Of a DNA stretch of 64,000 nt, positions 11,488 to 23,200 are shown piece after piece (position 1 is the stretch's first letter; each line of letters starts with the position of its first letter). The DNA comes from Melampsora larici-populina 98AG31. Lineage: Eukaryota; Basidiomycota; Pucciniomycetes; Pucciniales; Melampsoraceae. Location of the stretch: contig NW_006768778.1 of NCBI RefSeq assembly GCF_000204055.1, positions 211,625 to 275,624 of the forward strand. The letters run 5' to 3'. The notes under the pieces were generated by a model. That model worked only from the letters and a program-made list of their open reading frames with translations. It searched no databases and was not told the origin of the DNA. The position numbers and the translations under genes were made by a program.

Positions 11488-13010
11488 CAGGGGCCAAAAT
11501 AGATACTCACATACATGTGAGCGTTATAGACTTTTTGGAATTCTCCAAAAAAGATTCATTTTCTTTCAGATTGATTCAATTCACAATCTTGTATGTGTTC
11601 AGGTGATCATCCTGTGGTTCTCATATTTTACTTGACATTTATTGAGAAGGCTCATTTCCATCTTGGATGAGCAATAACTGATTCCCGATGAGTACTCAGG
11701 ATCAGCTCATGAGGCACTGAATACTCAGCAATTTGTTCAAAATGAAGATGAGCACATGAACTATACCTTCCTGAGGCTTCATTTTTCAGTGAAGAAGCCT
11801 GCCCAGGGGCGTCCCATTTGAGCTGCTCAGCAAATACTCAGTAGCATCCCCTGACTGGATCACTGATGGGCCGGACTTTTCTCAGACTTCCTTGCTAAGG
11901 AATGAAGCCTGATAAAAGCGTCATCCTATCTGCTCATTGCTCAGCTAATCCTCAGTGATATCCCCGGATAAAGTTTTTCACACTGAGGGGCTGAGATCAA
12001 CTGAGCAGCCCCTCAGCCAATACTCAGTGACATCCTTTGGATCCTTCTGATCCGGCCAGGAATGTCCCTGAGGAATAGCTGAGCAGGCCCTCATCCAATG
12101 AGCAGTGAAATCCTCCGGATCCTCTTGATCTCAGGGATGCCCCTGAGGAATAACTGAGCAGCCCCTCATCCAATGGCAGTGAAATCCTCCGGATCCTCCT
12201 GATCTCAGGGATGCCCCTGAGGAATAACTGAGCAGCCCCTCATCCAATGAGCAGTGAAATCCTCCGGATCCTCCTGATCTCAGGGATGCCCCTGAGGAAT
12301 AACTGAGCAGCCCCTCATCCAATGAGCAGTGAAATCCTCCGGATCCTCCTGATCTCAGGGATGCCCCTGAGGAATAACTGAGCAGCCCCTCATCCAATGA
12401 GCAGTGAAATCCTCCGGATCCTCCTGATCTCAGGGATGCCCCTGAGGAATAACTGAGCAGCCCCTCATCCAATGAGCAGTGAAATCCTCCGGATCCTCCT
12501 GATCTCAGGGATGCCCCTGAGGAATAACTGAGCAGCCCCTCATCCAATGAGCAGTGAAATCCTCCGGATCCTCCTGATCTCAGGGATGCCCCTGAGGAAT
12601 AACTGAGCAGCTCAGTTGAACAAGCAGACAGGCCTCAGGCTTCATTCCGGAGCCATGAAGCTTGAGGCAAGCTTGGCGCTCTGTGATCCATCTGGGGGAT
12701 ACTTCAGAGACTTAGCTAAGGAAATACTCAGTTCAGCTCAGCCCCTAAGCTATACATTGGTGGCATCCCTTGGAACTTACTGAACCAGGGAATGCCGCTC
12801 AGGATCAGCTGAGCAGATGGATCAGCCCTTCTTCAGACTTCTTTGCTCAGGAATAAATGCTGAGGAAGGCTTAGTTTGTCTGCTCAGTTCCTGATGATCA
12901 CGTAATCAGCTGACAAACAGAAAGAAAAGGGAAACAAATGGGAAACGAATGGGAACAAAACAGGAAAATTTCAACGCTCACATAGTTGTGAGCATCAATT
13001 TTTGCCCCTG
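11488..13010. mobile_element. 1.5 kb inverted-repeat element with CTCAG-rich interior
   Basis: The left end CAGGGGCCAAAATAGAT with CTCACATACATGTGAGCG pairs with the right end, which in reverse reads CAGGGGCAAAAATTGAT with CTCACAACTATGTGAGCG. Arms are about 36 bases. CAGGG termini are usual for hAT-like elements, but no convincing 8-bp target duplication was found. The interior is crowded with CTGAG/CTCAG motifs and the 78-bp minisatellite. Confidence 0.6.
12050..12615. repeat. 78-bp minisatellite, about seven units
   Basis: Head-to-tail units carry GAGCAGTGAAATCCTCCGGA, then TCCTGATCTCAGGGATGCCC and CTGAGGAATAACTGAGCAGC. The central five are virtually identical and the outer ones degenerate; one unit lacks two bases near 12173. 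Because 78 is a multiple of three and no stop occurs in one minus frame, a 26-residue repeat stays open for 139 codons (12131–12547). This is treated as a by-product of the repeat, not a gene. Confidence 0.9.
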
Positions 13011-14129
13011 TGATTTGTCTCCACATGAGTCTCATAAACAAAAATTGACTACATTTAGTAGAGAAAACCTCACTTTAAGAAGTTCTCCTTTTATCTCAAT
13101 AGACATCTTGCTTCTTTGGAACTTACCCTGATTATCAGAGTAAACTCATGTTTTTGGAAGCACCAAATTTCACAAATTGTGGAGCTTCCAAAGAAGTTAA
13201 AGTTTAATCAAACTGTTAACAAAGTGTGATTCAATTGTCTAATCAACTCAAACATCTTGTGCCAATATAAATCAATTCAACTCGTTCAAAAATGTTGTAT
13301 GTCAAATGGTTGACTCAAGGATTGAAGGTGAATGTAGTTATGAGATGAAGTAGCTGATGGTGATGTGATCAGGTGCTGATGTGAGAGATGTGATGCGAGT
13401 GGGGATGAGGGTCAAGCTGGTTGAGTTGGGTTGTGTACCTTGGCTTCTGGAATTCTGGAAGTGTGGTGCATTCAAATTTGCCAAATGCCAGAAAGACAGA
13501 ACACACCAAAGAAAAACTTCTGGTGTTCTGGAAAAAACCTTTGGGAAATTTCCAGAACAACTTTGTATACCCTAAATCTAGATTCTATATGTATCACATT
13601 ATTTTTTCAGATCTTGATCAACCCATAGCCAAGATGAGTGCCAATGTTGGATCATTGTAGATATTATTGTATCACCATCTCAATAAACAAAGATTGATCT
13701 TTAAGCAATTAATCCCAAGTTGTGACAAATTGATTGTTTGACAACAAAAATCATCGTCTTCAATCACACTGTTAATGTTGTATCTACTGGACAAATGATA
13801 AATAATGATGTCTTTGGAAGACTATATCACATATTCTGGAACATCACAGCTCTTCAAATCCAACGTGTGTAGGTCATGAGTGAAACAACTCTGATTCCTA
13901 TGAAAGGGCCACTAAAGCACCTGATTTACCGTGATCTGGGGAGGCAAAGTTTGGCAGGGACTGATAGAGCAAAAATGATTCAAAAATGGATGTGAGAAGA
14001 AAGATGAACAAACAAACAATGTCGAGCAAAAATGACCGAGGCCCAAGTGTGATCCTCGTGATCGGGGCAACGGACATGAGCTTGGGATATGCTCAACGGG
14101 GTTTCAAGGGGTGTTTCATTGGGCTTTTT

Positions 14130-14920
14130 TACGGTGGCCGTGGACGGCCAAATCGGACAAAACATAAAATATGCAAAAATCTTGATGAAACACCCTTTGA
14201 AGGCCCCGTGGAACCTGTCCCAAGCTCAAGTCCGCTGCGCCGGACAGCACTCTGCCCGCTCTCGCACCCTACTTAGTCCCTGTTGCCCAAGTACTATGCT
14301 CAGCACACGGCTTCTGACTCTACAATCTATATGCATTGCATTGTTTTTTCAGATCCTGATCAACCCATAGCCAAGATGAGTGCCAATGTTAGATCATTGT
14401 AGATACCATTGTATCACCATCTTGATTCACAAAGATCAATCTTCAAGCAATTACTGTAGAAATCCCGAGTTGTGACGAATCAATTGTTTGACAACAAAAA
14501 ATTATCGTCTTGAATTACACTGTTGTATCTACTGGACAACTGATAAATAATGATGTCTTTGGAAGACTGTATCACATATTCTGGAACATCACAGCTCTTC
14601 AAATCCAATGTGTGTAGGTCAGGAGTGAAACAACTCCAATTCTTATGAAAGGGCCGCTAAAGCAACTGATTTACCGTGATCTGGGGAGGCAAAATTTGGC
14701 ACGGACTGATAGAGCAAAAATGATTCAAAAATGGATGTGAGAAGAAAGATGAACAAACAAACAATGTTGAGTAAAAATGACCAAGGCCCAAGTGTGATCC
14801 TCATGATCGGGGCATCGGACTTGAGCTTGGGATTAGCTCAACGGGGCTTTCAAGGGGTGTTTCTTCGAGAATTTTGCATGTTTGACGTTTTGTCCGATTT
14901 GGCTGTCCACGGCCACCGTA
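14130..14920. mobile_element. Mariner-like inverted-repeat element, copy 2 (complete, 791 bp)
   Basis: The left end TACGGTGGCCGTGGACGGCC pairs with the right end GGCCACCGTA; arms of about 115 bases also share CAAATCGGACAAAAC, GATGAAACACCC and CAAGCTCAAGTCCG. Both ends carry TA, as expected for a TA target duplication of Tc1/mariner-type elements. There is no coding capacity. The right end lies 174 bp upstream of the GCP2 start codon. Confidence 0.7.
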
Positions 14921-15094
14921 ATGAATCATGATCGGACTTTTGAGTTTCAGTCTGGGCCAGTCGTGACACCCGGGTCCGGGACTGGTCTCAGACAGCGGAG
15001 CTCACCTGACTCTATCCGGGCCCCGTCTCCCAAGCTCGCCCGTTTCCCTCTGGCAGTGACTTTATTGAATACAAGGAAATCAGGATCTCAGACC

Positions 15095-18000
15095 ATGGCC
15101 GCTCAACGACAACGCGCTCATCAAGCTCGTCCTCCACCTGTGCCGTCGACCCCAGTCTTGCCTCCACTTTCTTCCTCATCCACAGCGCTTCGTACTCCGG
15201 CTTTTGCTCACCAAACGCCCTCCTCTTTACCCCAGCATTCAGCCACTCGTTTCGGTGGTCTATCCGCTAAACAAGTCGACAAAGTCAGTATATATCATGT
15301 CCAGGACGTAGTGTACACTGATTGTGAATTTACTCAGTAGATCTCCTCAGCCATCGCTAGCGTCAGAAATCCTTCCCGTCGAGAACCTCCTCACGTTTCC
15401 AAGGAGCTTCAACCCCTACGTCATCCTGCAGCGCAGCATACCGTTCTTACCAGACTAAAGGGTATAGTTCTTCAACACCATTCGATCACGTGTGATCCTC
15501 TGTCATTTACTTTTGTGTTTGGTTTACGAAGGAACCACTACCTCGCCCAAGCCACCAAGCGGATGTTTTTCAGGGGCCCCACTCAATTCTCGCCTACCTT
15601 TTTTTTCGCCTAGAAAGTACAGTTCTAAGCTCGCGTCTGCTCAACATCATCCGCCTCGAAGCCCATTCGATCTGGCATCCGATGAAGAGCCTGACGTGGA
15701 GAAAACCCACGAATTCTTAGACAATCTACGCTCTGCGGGTAACCAGAAGCATCAGCATGCTAAAGATTTGGAACGCCGCCAACGAGAAACTCTCAAGGAA
15801 ATTGACACTGAGTGGCAAGAAGCCTTAATCATTGAAGATTTGCTCTTTGTTCTCATGGGCATCGAGGGCAATTTCATCGAGTTTGATCCAAATTACTCAC
15901 CTGACGACCCCTTCGAGCGCCTACAAGGCGCGCATTTCGTGGTCGACAATGATCTGGGTGCGTTCCCTCTCTGCACTGCGTCCTGAAAGCCCACACCTCG
16001 TGCCCTCGCTCTACTCTAAACTGACCCTACTGCCGTGTCCTCTTTCCATGCTGTAGACCCTTCACTTCGAGAACTGGTGGAGCGCATCCTACCCCTCGCC
16101 TCGTATTATACGTCAATCGATGCCTTTGTCGAGGCTCACAGTCATCTAGATTACGGCTTAGTCAATCATGCACTCTGTGCTGCTATCAGAGATGTGTTGA
16201 AAGTTAGTAACTTCTTCAGTATCTATGCGACGGATCTTGTCCTGAAATACCTCTTCTCCCTCACCCCTCAAGAGATATGTAACCCTGATAGTACAGCTAG
16301 AACATCAATACAACACTTCCCCGGAATTTACTCTTCAGCGATTCTGGTTCTATGTTCACGACGTGTTACATCTACTCAAGCTGCTCCATTCGCTGACGAT
16401 AGAACTGGTTTCTATCTATTCACCGAATATTCCGTCCTCCGATGAGGATTCAGGAGATGACCCTGACTTGGACGATGACTCAGAGCAGGACGAAGCTTTG
16501 AAGGCGGTTTTGAAAGAGTTCAACTCTGGTGGCCGTCGTAAGGCCGCGAAAGCCGGAGTGACTCCTGAGAACAACATAGAAGGAATGGTTGTCAAAGGTG
16601 GAGAGGTCTTAGCGGTTCTAGAAGATCGAGTAATGAATACCTTGGGAGACCCGGTTGCATCCGAGTTGTATTCTGATCTCTTGCTGAAAGCGTCTCAGCC
16701 GTATTGTAAGATGCTAATTCAATGGGTTACACAGGGTATTCTAGCTGATCCCTATGAGGAATTTATCATCAAAGAGAGCAAAAGTATCACTCGAGGAACC
16801 TTAGACATGGATTTCACCGACGAGTATTGGGAACGCAAGTATGTGCTCCGGAATCGATCGCCAGCCACTTCCGCATCTGTTACGTTGTCAACACCACATG
16901 CAAGCCAGTCAGCTCGACATCGTCGATCGGACAGTGGGCACGCGGTATGGCGGCGAGAAGGTGGCGTAGCCGGTGGCGCGGTACTGCCTAGGTTTCTGGA
17001 AGTGTGGGAAGTGAAAATTTTACTAGCAGGCAAATATGTCAACGTTATGCGTGAATGCGGGGTCGAAACAAACGGCCTCAATTCCAGCGAAGGGTCTGAT
17101 GATCACGTGCAATTTCAACTCTCTACCAAGATAGACTCACATACTTTGATCAAAATGAACAATGAAGCTTTTTTTGAATTGATAGATCGCGCATATATCT
17201 CGGCCAACAGATCTTTATTAAATCTGTTGATGAAATCTGAAGATCTTCTCGGACGACTGCAATCACTCAAACATCACTTCTTCCTCTCTCAGGGAGATAG
17301 CTTCACGACCTTTCTAGACACAGCAAATTATGAGCTGGCAAAAAAATTGAAGCATGTCAACGTTTCTCGACTTCAAAACCAATTTGACCTGGCAATTCGA
17401 AATCCGAGTAGCTCAAGTAGTAGCGATCCGTACAAAGAAGATGTCAAAGTGACTATGGCTACTACAAGCTTAACCGATTGGCTGCTACGGATCGTGGGTG
17501 TAACAGGTGCCATTGACGGAGGGCAATCGACAAGTGCCACCCGACAACACGGCTTTCTAGCCAGTGAAAGCCAACACGGTAACCATGCTGAGAGTGCCAT
17601 GGGAGTGGCGATGACGGCTTCAGAGTCTGGCGAGGTGATCGATGCCGTGGGTGTTGGTCTGGCCAAACTGGCGGCCTCTGGCCACAGCGCGAGTGATGCA
17701 GCTACCACGATCAGCTCCGAAACAAGGAGAGATGCCTTGACTGGTAAGGTTTTGATTCACGCCTTCAACTATAAACCCATCAATCGGGTTGCTCATCATC
17801 ACATTGTTTACAGGAATTGATGCGCTACAGCTAGATTATACCGTCCGGTTTCCACTTTCCCTTGTAATATCTCGAAAGACCATTCTTCGCTATCAGTTGA
17901 TTTTTCGCTACTTACTCCATTTGAAACACCTTGAGCAATCCTTAACTCTATCATGGACCGATCACATCAAATCATCAGCTTGGAGATCATCAACAAAATC

Positions 18001-18619
18001 CTATCCCCGACTTGAATGTTGGAAACGTCGGATCTTCAATCTGAGGGCTAAGATGCTCAGCTTTGTACAATCGTTGTACAATTTCATCTGTTTCGAAGTT
18101 TTAGAAAAAAATTACCGGAAGCTACAATTGAAGCTAAGAAAAGTTGATACCGTAGATGGTCTCCTCCGTGAACACGTCGACTTTTTAGATACGTGCTTGA
18201 AGGAGTGCATGTTGACTAATTCCAAGTTGTTAAAGGTAAGCCCCGAACGATCCGCCTTTTCAGTTTCCAGGATTTATGGCAGGGGTCCATTTTCAGCCAA
18301 CTCCTAGTTGATCGCCGCTTTTACTCTGTGCCAGATTCATCAAAAGCTTACAACAGCATGTTCCATGTTTGCAAGTTATACGGCTCATTTCACCAAATCG
18401 GCTTCCACTTTCAATCTTGCCTTTGAAAATTCAGAAGGAGATTGGGAGGCAATACCGAATGATATACAAAACAAAATATCCATGGCTGAATTGGCTTTGA
18501 ACAAATTCGAACAAAACTTCAATCATCACTCCAAAGTGCACGTCGACATGGTCACTGTTGAGTATATGCTTCTCTGGGGGACCGACAAAGCAGATGATCT
18601 TGATACTAATGACCACTGA
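15095..18619 (+). CDS. Gamma-tubulin complex component 2 (GCP2/Spc97 family)
   Basis: Exons 15095–15283, 15341–15461, 15532–15957, 16057–16202, 16273–17743, 17814–18235 and 18335–18619; introns are 57–99 nt and all phases match, giving 1019 residues. GCP2 pairs with GCP3 in the gamma-tubulin small complex that nucleates microtubules at spindle pole bodies. Family marks: FVLMGIEGNFIEF (GRIP1 region), a VTLIVQLEHQYN…LQRFWFYVHDVL block spanning the exon 4/5 join, PYCKMLIQWVTQGILADPYEEF, and LDYTVRFPLSLVISRKTILRYQ in GRIP2. The N-terminus (about 120 residues) is Pro/Ser-rich. An acidic insert (SSDEDSGDDPDLDDDSEQDE) and a low-complexity insert near residue 510–545 lengthen it relative to animal GCP2. 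No defect is seen. Confidence 0.93.
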
Positions 18620-20221
18620 TGACTATTCTCGTCTTGAATTAGTATTTTGCTTCATCTGAAAACCTTGCGCGTGAGTCTACATCCCTGCGTATGCCTGCTC
18701 TGAGATGAGTTATGCCAAACTGAGATCTATTATACTGCTCTACATACAATCCATGGATGTTTAGTGCTTGCTTTGGCTGTCAGGTTGACAAATGTCCGAT
18801 CGACTCATTGATCAGTGTCTGGAGATGGACAAAACTCTTATACTCATCTTGATCAGATGGCTCCATCAACATTGTCTGCTGGATAAAAGTGATTGAACCC
18901 TAACCGTCAGTATTCCCTATCTCTGTTTGTCTTGTTGCTGTAACATCAGAGAGCCAACTGGTTTGTATGCCAAGCAAGAACATTAAGATAGGTCAGCTGA
19001 AAACTTCCAACCTGTTCGACTGCCTGCCCTTGAGTTATAATCCAGGACCAGAGACTGACAGTATAGAAGGGAAATATATAAAAATGATACTTGCAACCTT
19101 GAGCCTCCAGCCCCCTTGAGTCCTTGATTGTCCAGATTTTGTTGATCTCTCAAAGTCTGAGATATGCAAAGGGTCACAAGATTTGACTACAAATTTGGAA
19201 TGTCCACAAGGAAACGGTGAATTCCTTCTGACATGACCAAGAATTACTTTTACCAGCACTCCATGCCCAAGGAGCCAACATACACCAAGACCTAAAACTC
19301 AGTTCTTATCAATGATGTGGATCTGGGCCAAGTATGGGTTGGGGAAGCTGGTGACTTCGTGAGTCCAATCCGAGTTCACAATTCAAAGTAAGCCAGGCAA
19401 CTGTAAACTGGCTCTTGTGCACACCTAAGCATGCTAGCCCATACTTCAACAGTAGCAGTTGGGTGCAGTTGGGTAAAATCTACAAATTTGGATGCTGAAG
19501 AGAAATGGATAGGATTTCCTCCAGGGGGCAATTACAATTCAACTGCTTTTACTGAATCCAGAACTTGCCTTGATGGATGACATCATGCAAAGTGGAAAAT
19601 CAAAAATGGAAGAGACAACAGCAGATACACATCACTGCATGACACTGCATGACTTGAGCATGTACATGTCCCCACGCCTAGGAATCATGATGATTGGGTT
19701 TGGGACAAACCCTGGTTCCACCACTGCAAAACTTGAATGATTATGTAAATCACTTGGAGCAACATGCAAACCCCGCCGCAGCGCACCACATTTTTGGTCA
19801 ACTGAGACAGCGCTGGGATTTATTGCAGTGGCTATGTAGCCTCACCACAGCGCTATCGCAGTGCAGAAAATTGCCCTGAGAGAGCTGTGCGCTTGTAACA
19901 GGGACGGTTATACCCATGTTACATACTTAGGTTCTTTAACTTAAAACAAGCTTGACGGAAGATAACGGAAAGAGCAAAAGAGTATGTCCTTGGAGTCTAA
20001 GGCAAGAAGAGAATAACTGGTATAGCTTCAAAAGGGGAGCGGTTGAGTATACTTGTTGTACAAGAACTGTGATGGAATTGAACTGCTATAGTATGTTGAT
20101 CAAATTGCTTTTACCAAGGTTATGAAATATATCAAAGATACAAACCAGAAGAGAATATGAACAAAGTAAGGGTGAACAGAGCCTACAAGATACAAAGTAA
20201 TTCCTAACTGGGGAACTATTA
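18620..20221. other. No gene recognised
   Basis: Contains the GCP2 3' region. Only short frames without motifs. Confidence 0.5.
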
Positions 20222-23200
20222 CAAGAGGCAACACTGGGTAAGCTGGACTCGCCGTAGCTGCAGCAGAGCGGAGCAGTTATTGTGATCCGCTCCGCTCCGC
20301 CGGAGCGTAGCTCTTTCTGGGTGTACAGCGCAGAGCTATGGGAACCGGGGAAAAGTCAATTTTTTGAAAAAGCTACGCTGCGGCACGGATAGCACCGTTA
20401 TCCGGCACCGTTAGCTCCGTGCCGAGTCCAAAATCCCCAATCGGGTATGAATCACCATCATACTTGATCTTTCCTAATCTGGCACTTATACGCCACCATA
20501 CAATCTACCCCTTACTGGATGCCATTTCGACGCATGCGGCGTAATACACGGCCCAGGAACTCGATGGCGATGTATTTGATGGTTATGAAGGCAAGCTTGG
20601 TTGGTGCTCTCTCTCTTTCCTTCAGCTTGTCTCACCTTTTTTCTTTTTCATAACATCTGAATCTCACTCGTACTTACAAACTATTATCTATTCTTTTACT
20701 CCTTATCACTTTCCATCTTATCACTGTCCATTCACTTCATAAACTCACTAGCTCACTCGTAATAACATGTCCTCAGTTACCTCCGAACGTCCATTGCGCT
20801 TTTGCACACAGACCAGCAACCCTGGAATGGTACCCCAGAGTCCTGACTTACGACGTCAAACTTCAATCGAAAGCCTCATCCAATCCAACATCATTCAACA
20901 CAACAAGTCTAACAAACGAAAGAACAAATCAACCGATTCAGTCACCCTCATCACCACTGATGAGGAATCTGTGGCTGGAGTGGCTGAATCCAAAGGAAGC
21001 TTGCAAGCTTCTCCGACCCGGAAGAAGAAAGCCGTGAAAGCCTCATCATCGAAGACAAAGAGCAATCAAGTTAGTACAAAATCACAATATTCAATCAAAT
21101 CATATTCACAAACGAGCTGATACTTCTTCATCCAATAGCCTGCCCCCGGGAAAGTCACGAGAGACATGATGCGAGCTGATTCCGACGATGATAATTCGAA
21201 AATTTTGGCCAAGAAGCGCAAGGTTGCCAATCCTGAAAGTGACGCTTCAAAGCTCAAATGTTACTATGACACACCGTTCCACGGATATGACAAAAAGGGC
21301 AATCCAGATGTGAGTTTCTTTTCTTTTTGACTTCAATCATTCATCTCAATTGCTCTCCTCTTATATTTACCCTCATCTTTGTATTGGTCAGGATCCGACA
21401 AAGGCCCCTCTGTCATACCCTTGTCTCTTTTGCCCCAGAGACAAGAGTGATCCAGTGCGGGTCAGTTTAAGCAACCTGACCGGAAATCTCCGTGTCCATC
21501 GAGATGGCTCCACTCAAGATGGTTGATCAGACATTGGCTGCCCTGGTCGACTCAAAGCTCAAGCTCAAGATCCAACCCTTGCACCCCCCTCAGTTGCCGA
21601 AACTCGTCAGGCGCTTGCAAAGTCCAAGGGACCACTGGATTCTTATGTCGTCACCACACCTTCCACCTCGTTCTCTAACCTGACTCTTAACCAAATGACA
21701 TGCGTTTGGCTCATCCGACAAGCTCAACCGTGGAATAGGATTGAGGACCCAATCCTTCGAGGTATGGTCCGCTACCTCCGAAAGGATGCCCACCTGTATG
21801 GTCGACGCTGGGCTGCCGACAAGGCCAAGCAAGTTAACATTTCTCTCAAGGCAAACGTATTCTCAGAATTAAAGGTGAGAAAGTACTTGGATGTTTGTTT
21901 CTTTGGTTTCAGATTCTAATTGTGTTTGTGATATATTTCAGAATCTCAAGTCCAAGTTTAACCTCGTACATGACGGCTGGACCACTAAGGGAAACCGTCA
22001 CGCCTTCATCGGTGCGGCTGTGACATTTATAGACGACAACTGGAACTACCGAAGCCGTCACCTCACCCTCAAATTGATTATCTGGCATCACCACGGCCCT
22101 TGGCTTGCCGAGCCGATGGTGAACATCTTGGTTAAGCGTGGCCTTTTTCGAAAGATAAGTCCTTTCAATTCGAAGACCATTACGCTTTTACTAACTTTAC
22201 TAACATCTTTTCGTTATTGTCTCACATGCTTCGCCAGACCACCGATTCCGGGTCAAATAACAAGACCATGGCTCGTGAAATGCACCGACAGTTCCAGGAC
22301 CAGGATGACACCACCTCATACACGTGGGACCCAAACACAATGCACGTGTTTTGTTTTTGTCACAAGATCGCGTTGATTGTCAACGCCGGCTTGGCTGCCT
22401 TGGGTGTCAAAGCACCTCCACCTTTAAAGGCGAAGGCATTGGATCGTGGACATTTTCCATTGTTTGAAACTATTGCTGAAGGGGACAAAGTTGAAGTATC
22501 AGGAGTTGAAGAGCCTCAAGCTGCCTCAAATGTCGACCTCTTTGCAGTAGAAGATCAAGCCAAACATGACTTACAAGAACTTGAATCACCGCCGGAGGTC
22601 ATCGCTGAACTTGATGACGAGGGCAAGTGGGATGCGGCTGACGCTGAAGATGAGGCATGTCCGGAGCCTCTGATTGAAGATAACGAAGTGCAACCGACGC
22701 ATTGCCGAGAAGCAAACCATGTTGACTTTATCTTGCGCAAGGTAAGTGTATGTTGTGATTATCTTTCATACAAAATATTGATTGGCTTTTGTTGACTTCA
22801 AAACCAGGTGGACTTCATCGTGCGTCGAATAACTCGGTCTGCGGCCTGGCGCAAGGAATTTGAACGGGTGAGTGAGCAGAAGGGTTTCAGTGGCTCTCTC
22901 ATTGCGGGCTACGGAATCAGATGGAACATCAAGTATATTAGCCGGCACAAAGCGTGGTTGGCCAGAGAGGTTAGTTCGACTATCATACACATATTAATTG
23001 AATCACTTGGACTGACCATCCTTTTCTCTCAAGGTCATCGATCAGCTTTGTCGAGACGACTTGAATGTCGTCCATGCTAAGAATCTCCCAGCTCGGAAGA
23101 ATAAGAAGCCACATGGCTATTTCCACGAAATGGAAATGACTACCACCGAATGGGCACATGTTCGTAAGATCAACAACGAGCTTGAGGTCAGTGATCATTG

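Larger units (their letters stand above)
10928..13570. mobile_element. 2.6 kb inverted-repeat element inserted in copy 1
   Basis: The left end begins GTATACAAAGTTG followed by TCTGGAAATTTCC and TTCCAGAAC. The right end, read in reverse, begins GTATACAAAGTTG followed by TTCTGGAAATTTCC, giving arms of about 70–100 bases with indels. Copy 2 of the host repeat lacks this sequence (compare 14310–14335), which supports an insertion. The exact target duplication is unclear. No protein-coding gene is recognised inside, but a second inverted-repeat element and a minisatellite are. Confidence 0.65.
10738..14105. mobile_element. Mariner-like inverted-repeat element, copy 1 (3'-truncated, split by a 2.6 kb insertion)
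   Basis: The left arm starts TACGGTGGCTGTGGACAGCC and matches copy 2 (14130–14920) for about 190 bases to near 10925. Homology to copy 2 resumes at about 13580 and runs to about 14105, including GATCAACCCATAGCCAAGAT. The right arm breaks off before the terminal GGCCACCGTA and abuts copy 2. The intervening 10928–13570 is a separate element with its own inverted repeats. No transposase is encoded, so this is a non-autonomous element. Confidence 0.65.

Noticed and set aside
12131..12547. Protein gene encoded by the 78-bp minisatellite
   Set aside because: The frame begins and ends within the repeat array, has no splice or promoter context and follows from unit length alone.
22155..22237. Coding sequence instead of intron 4 in the hAT gene (an alternative frame reads FEDHYAFTNF)
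   Set aside because: Using it needs a frameshift, and the segment has a TACTAAC branch site and TTCGCCAG acceptor; a mutated donor explains it more simply.
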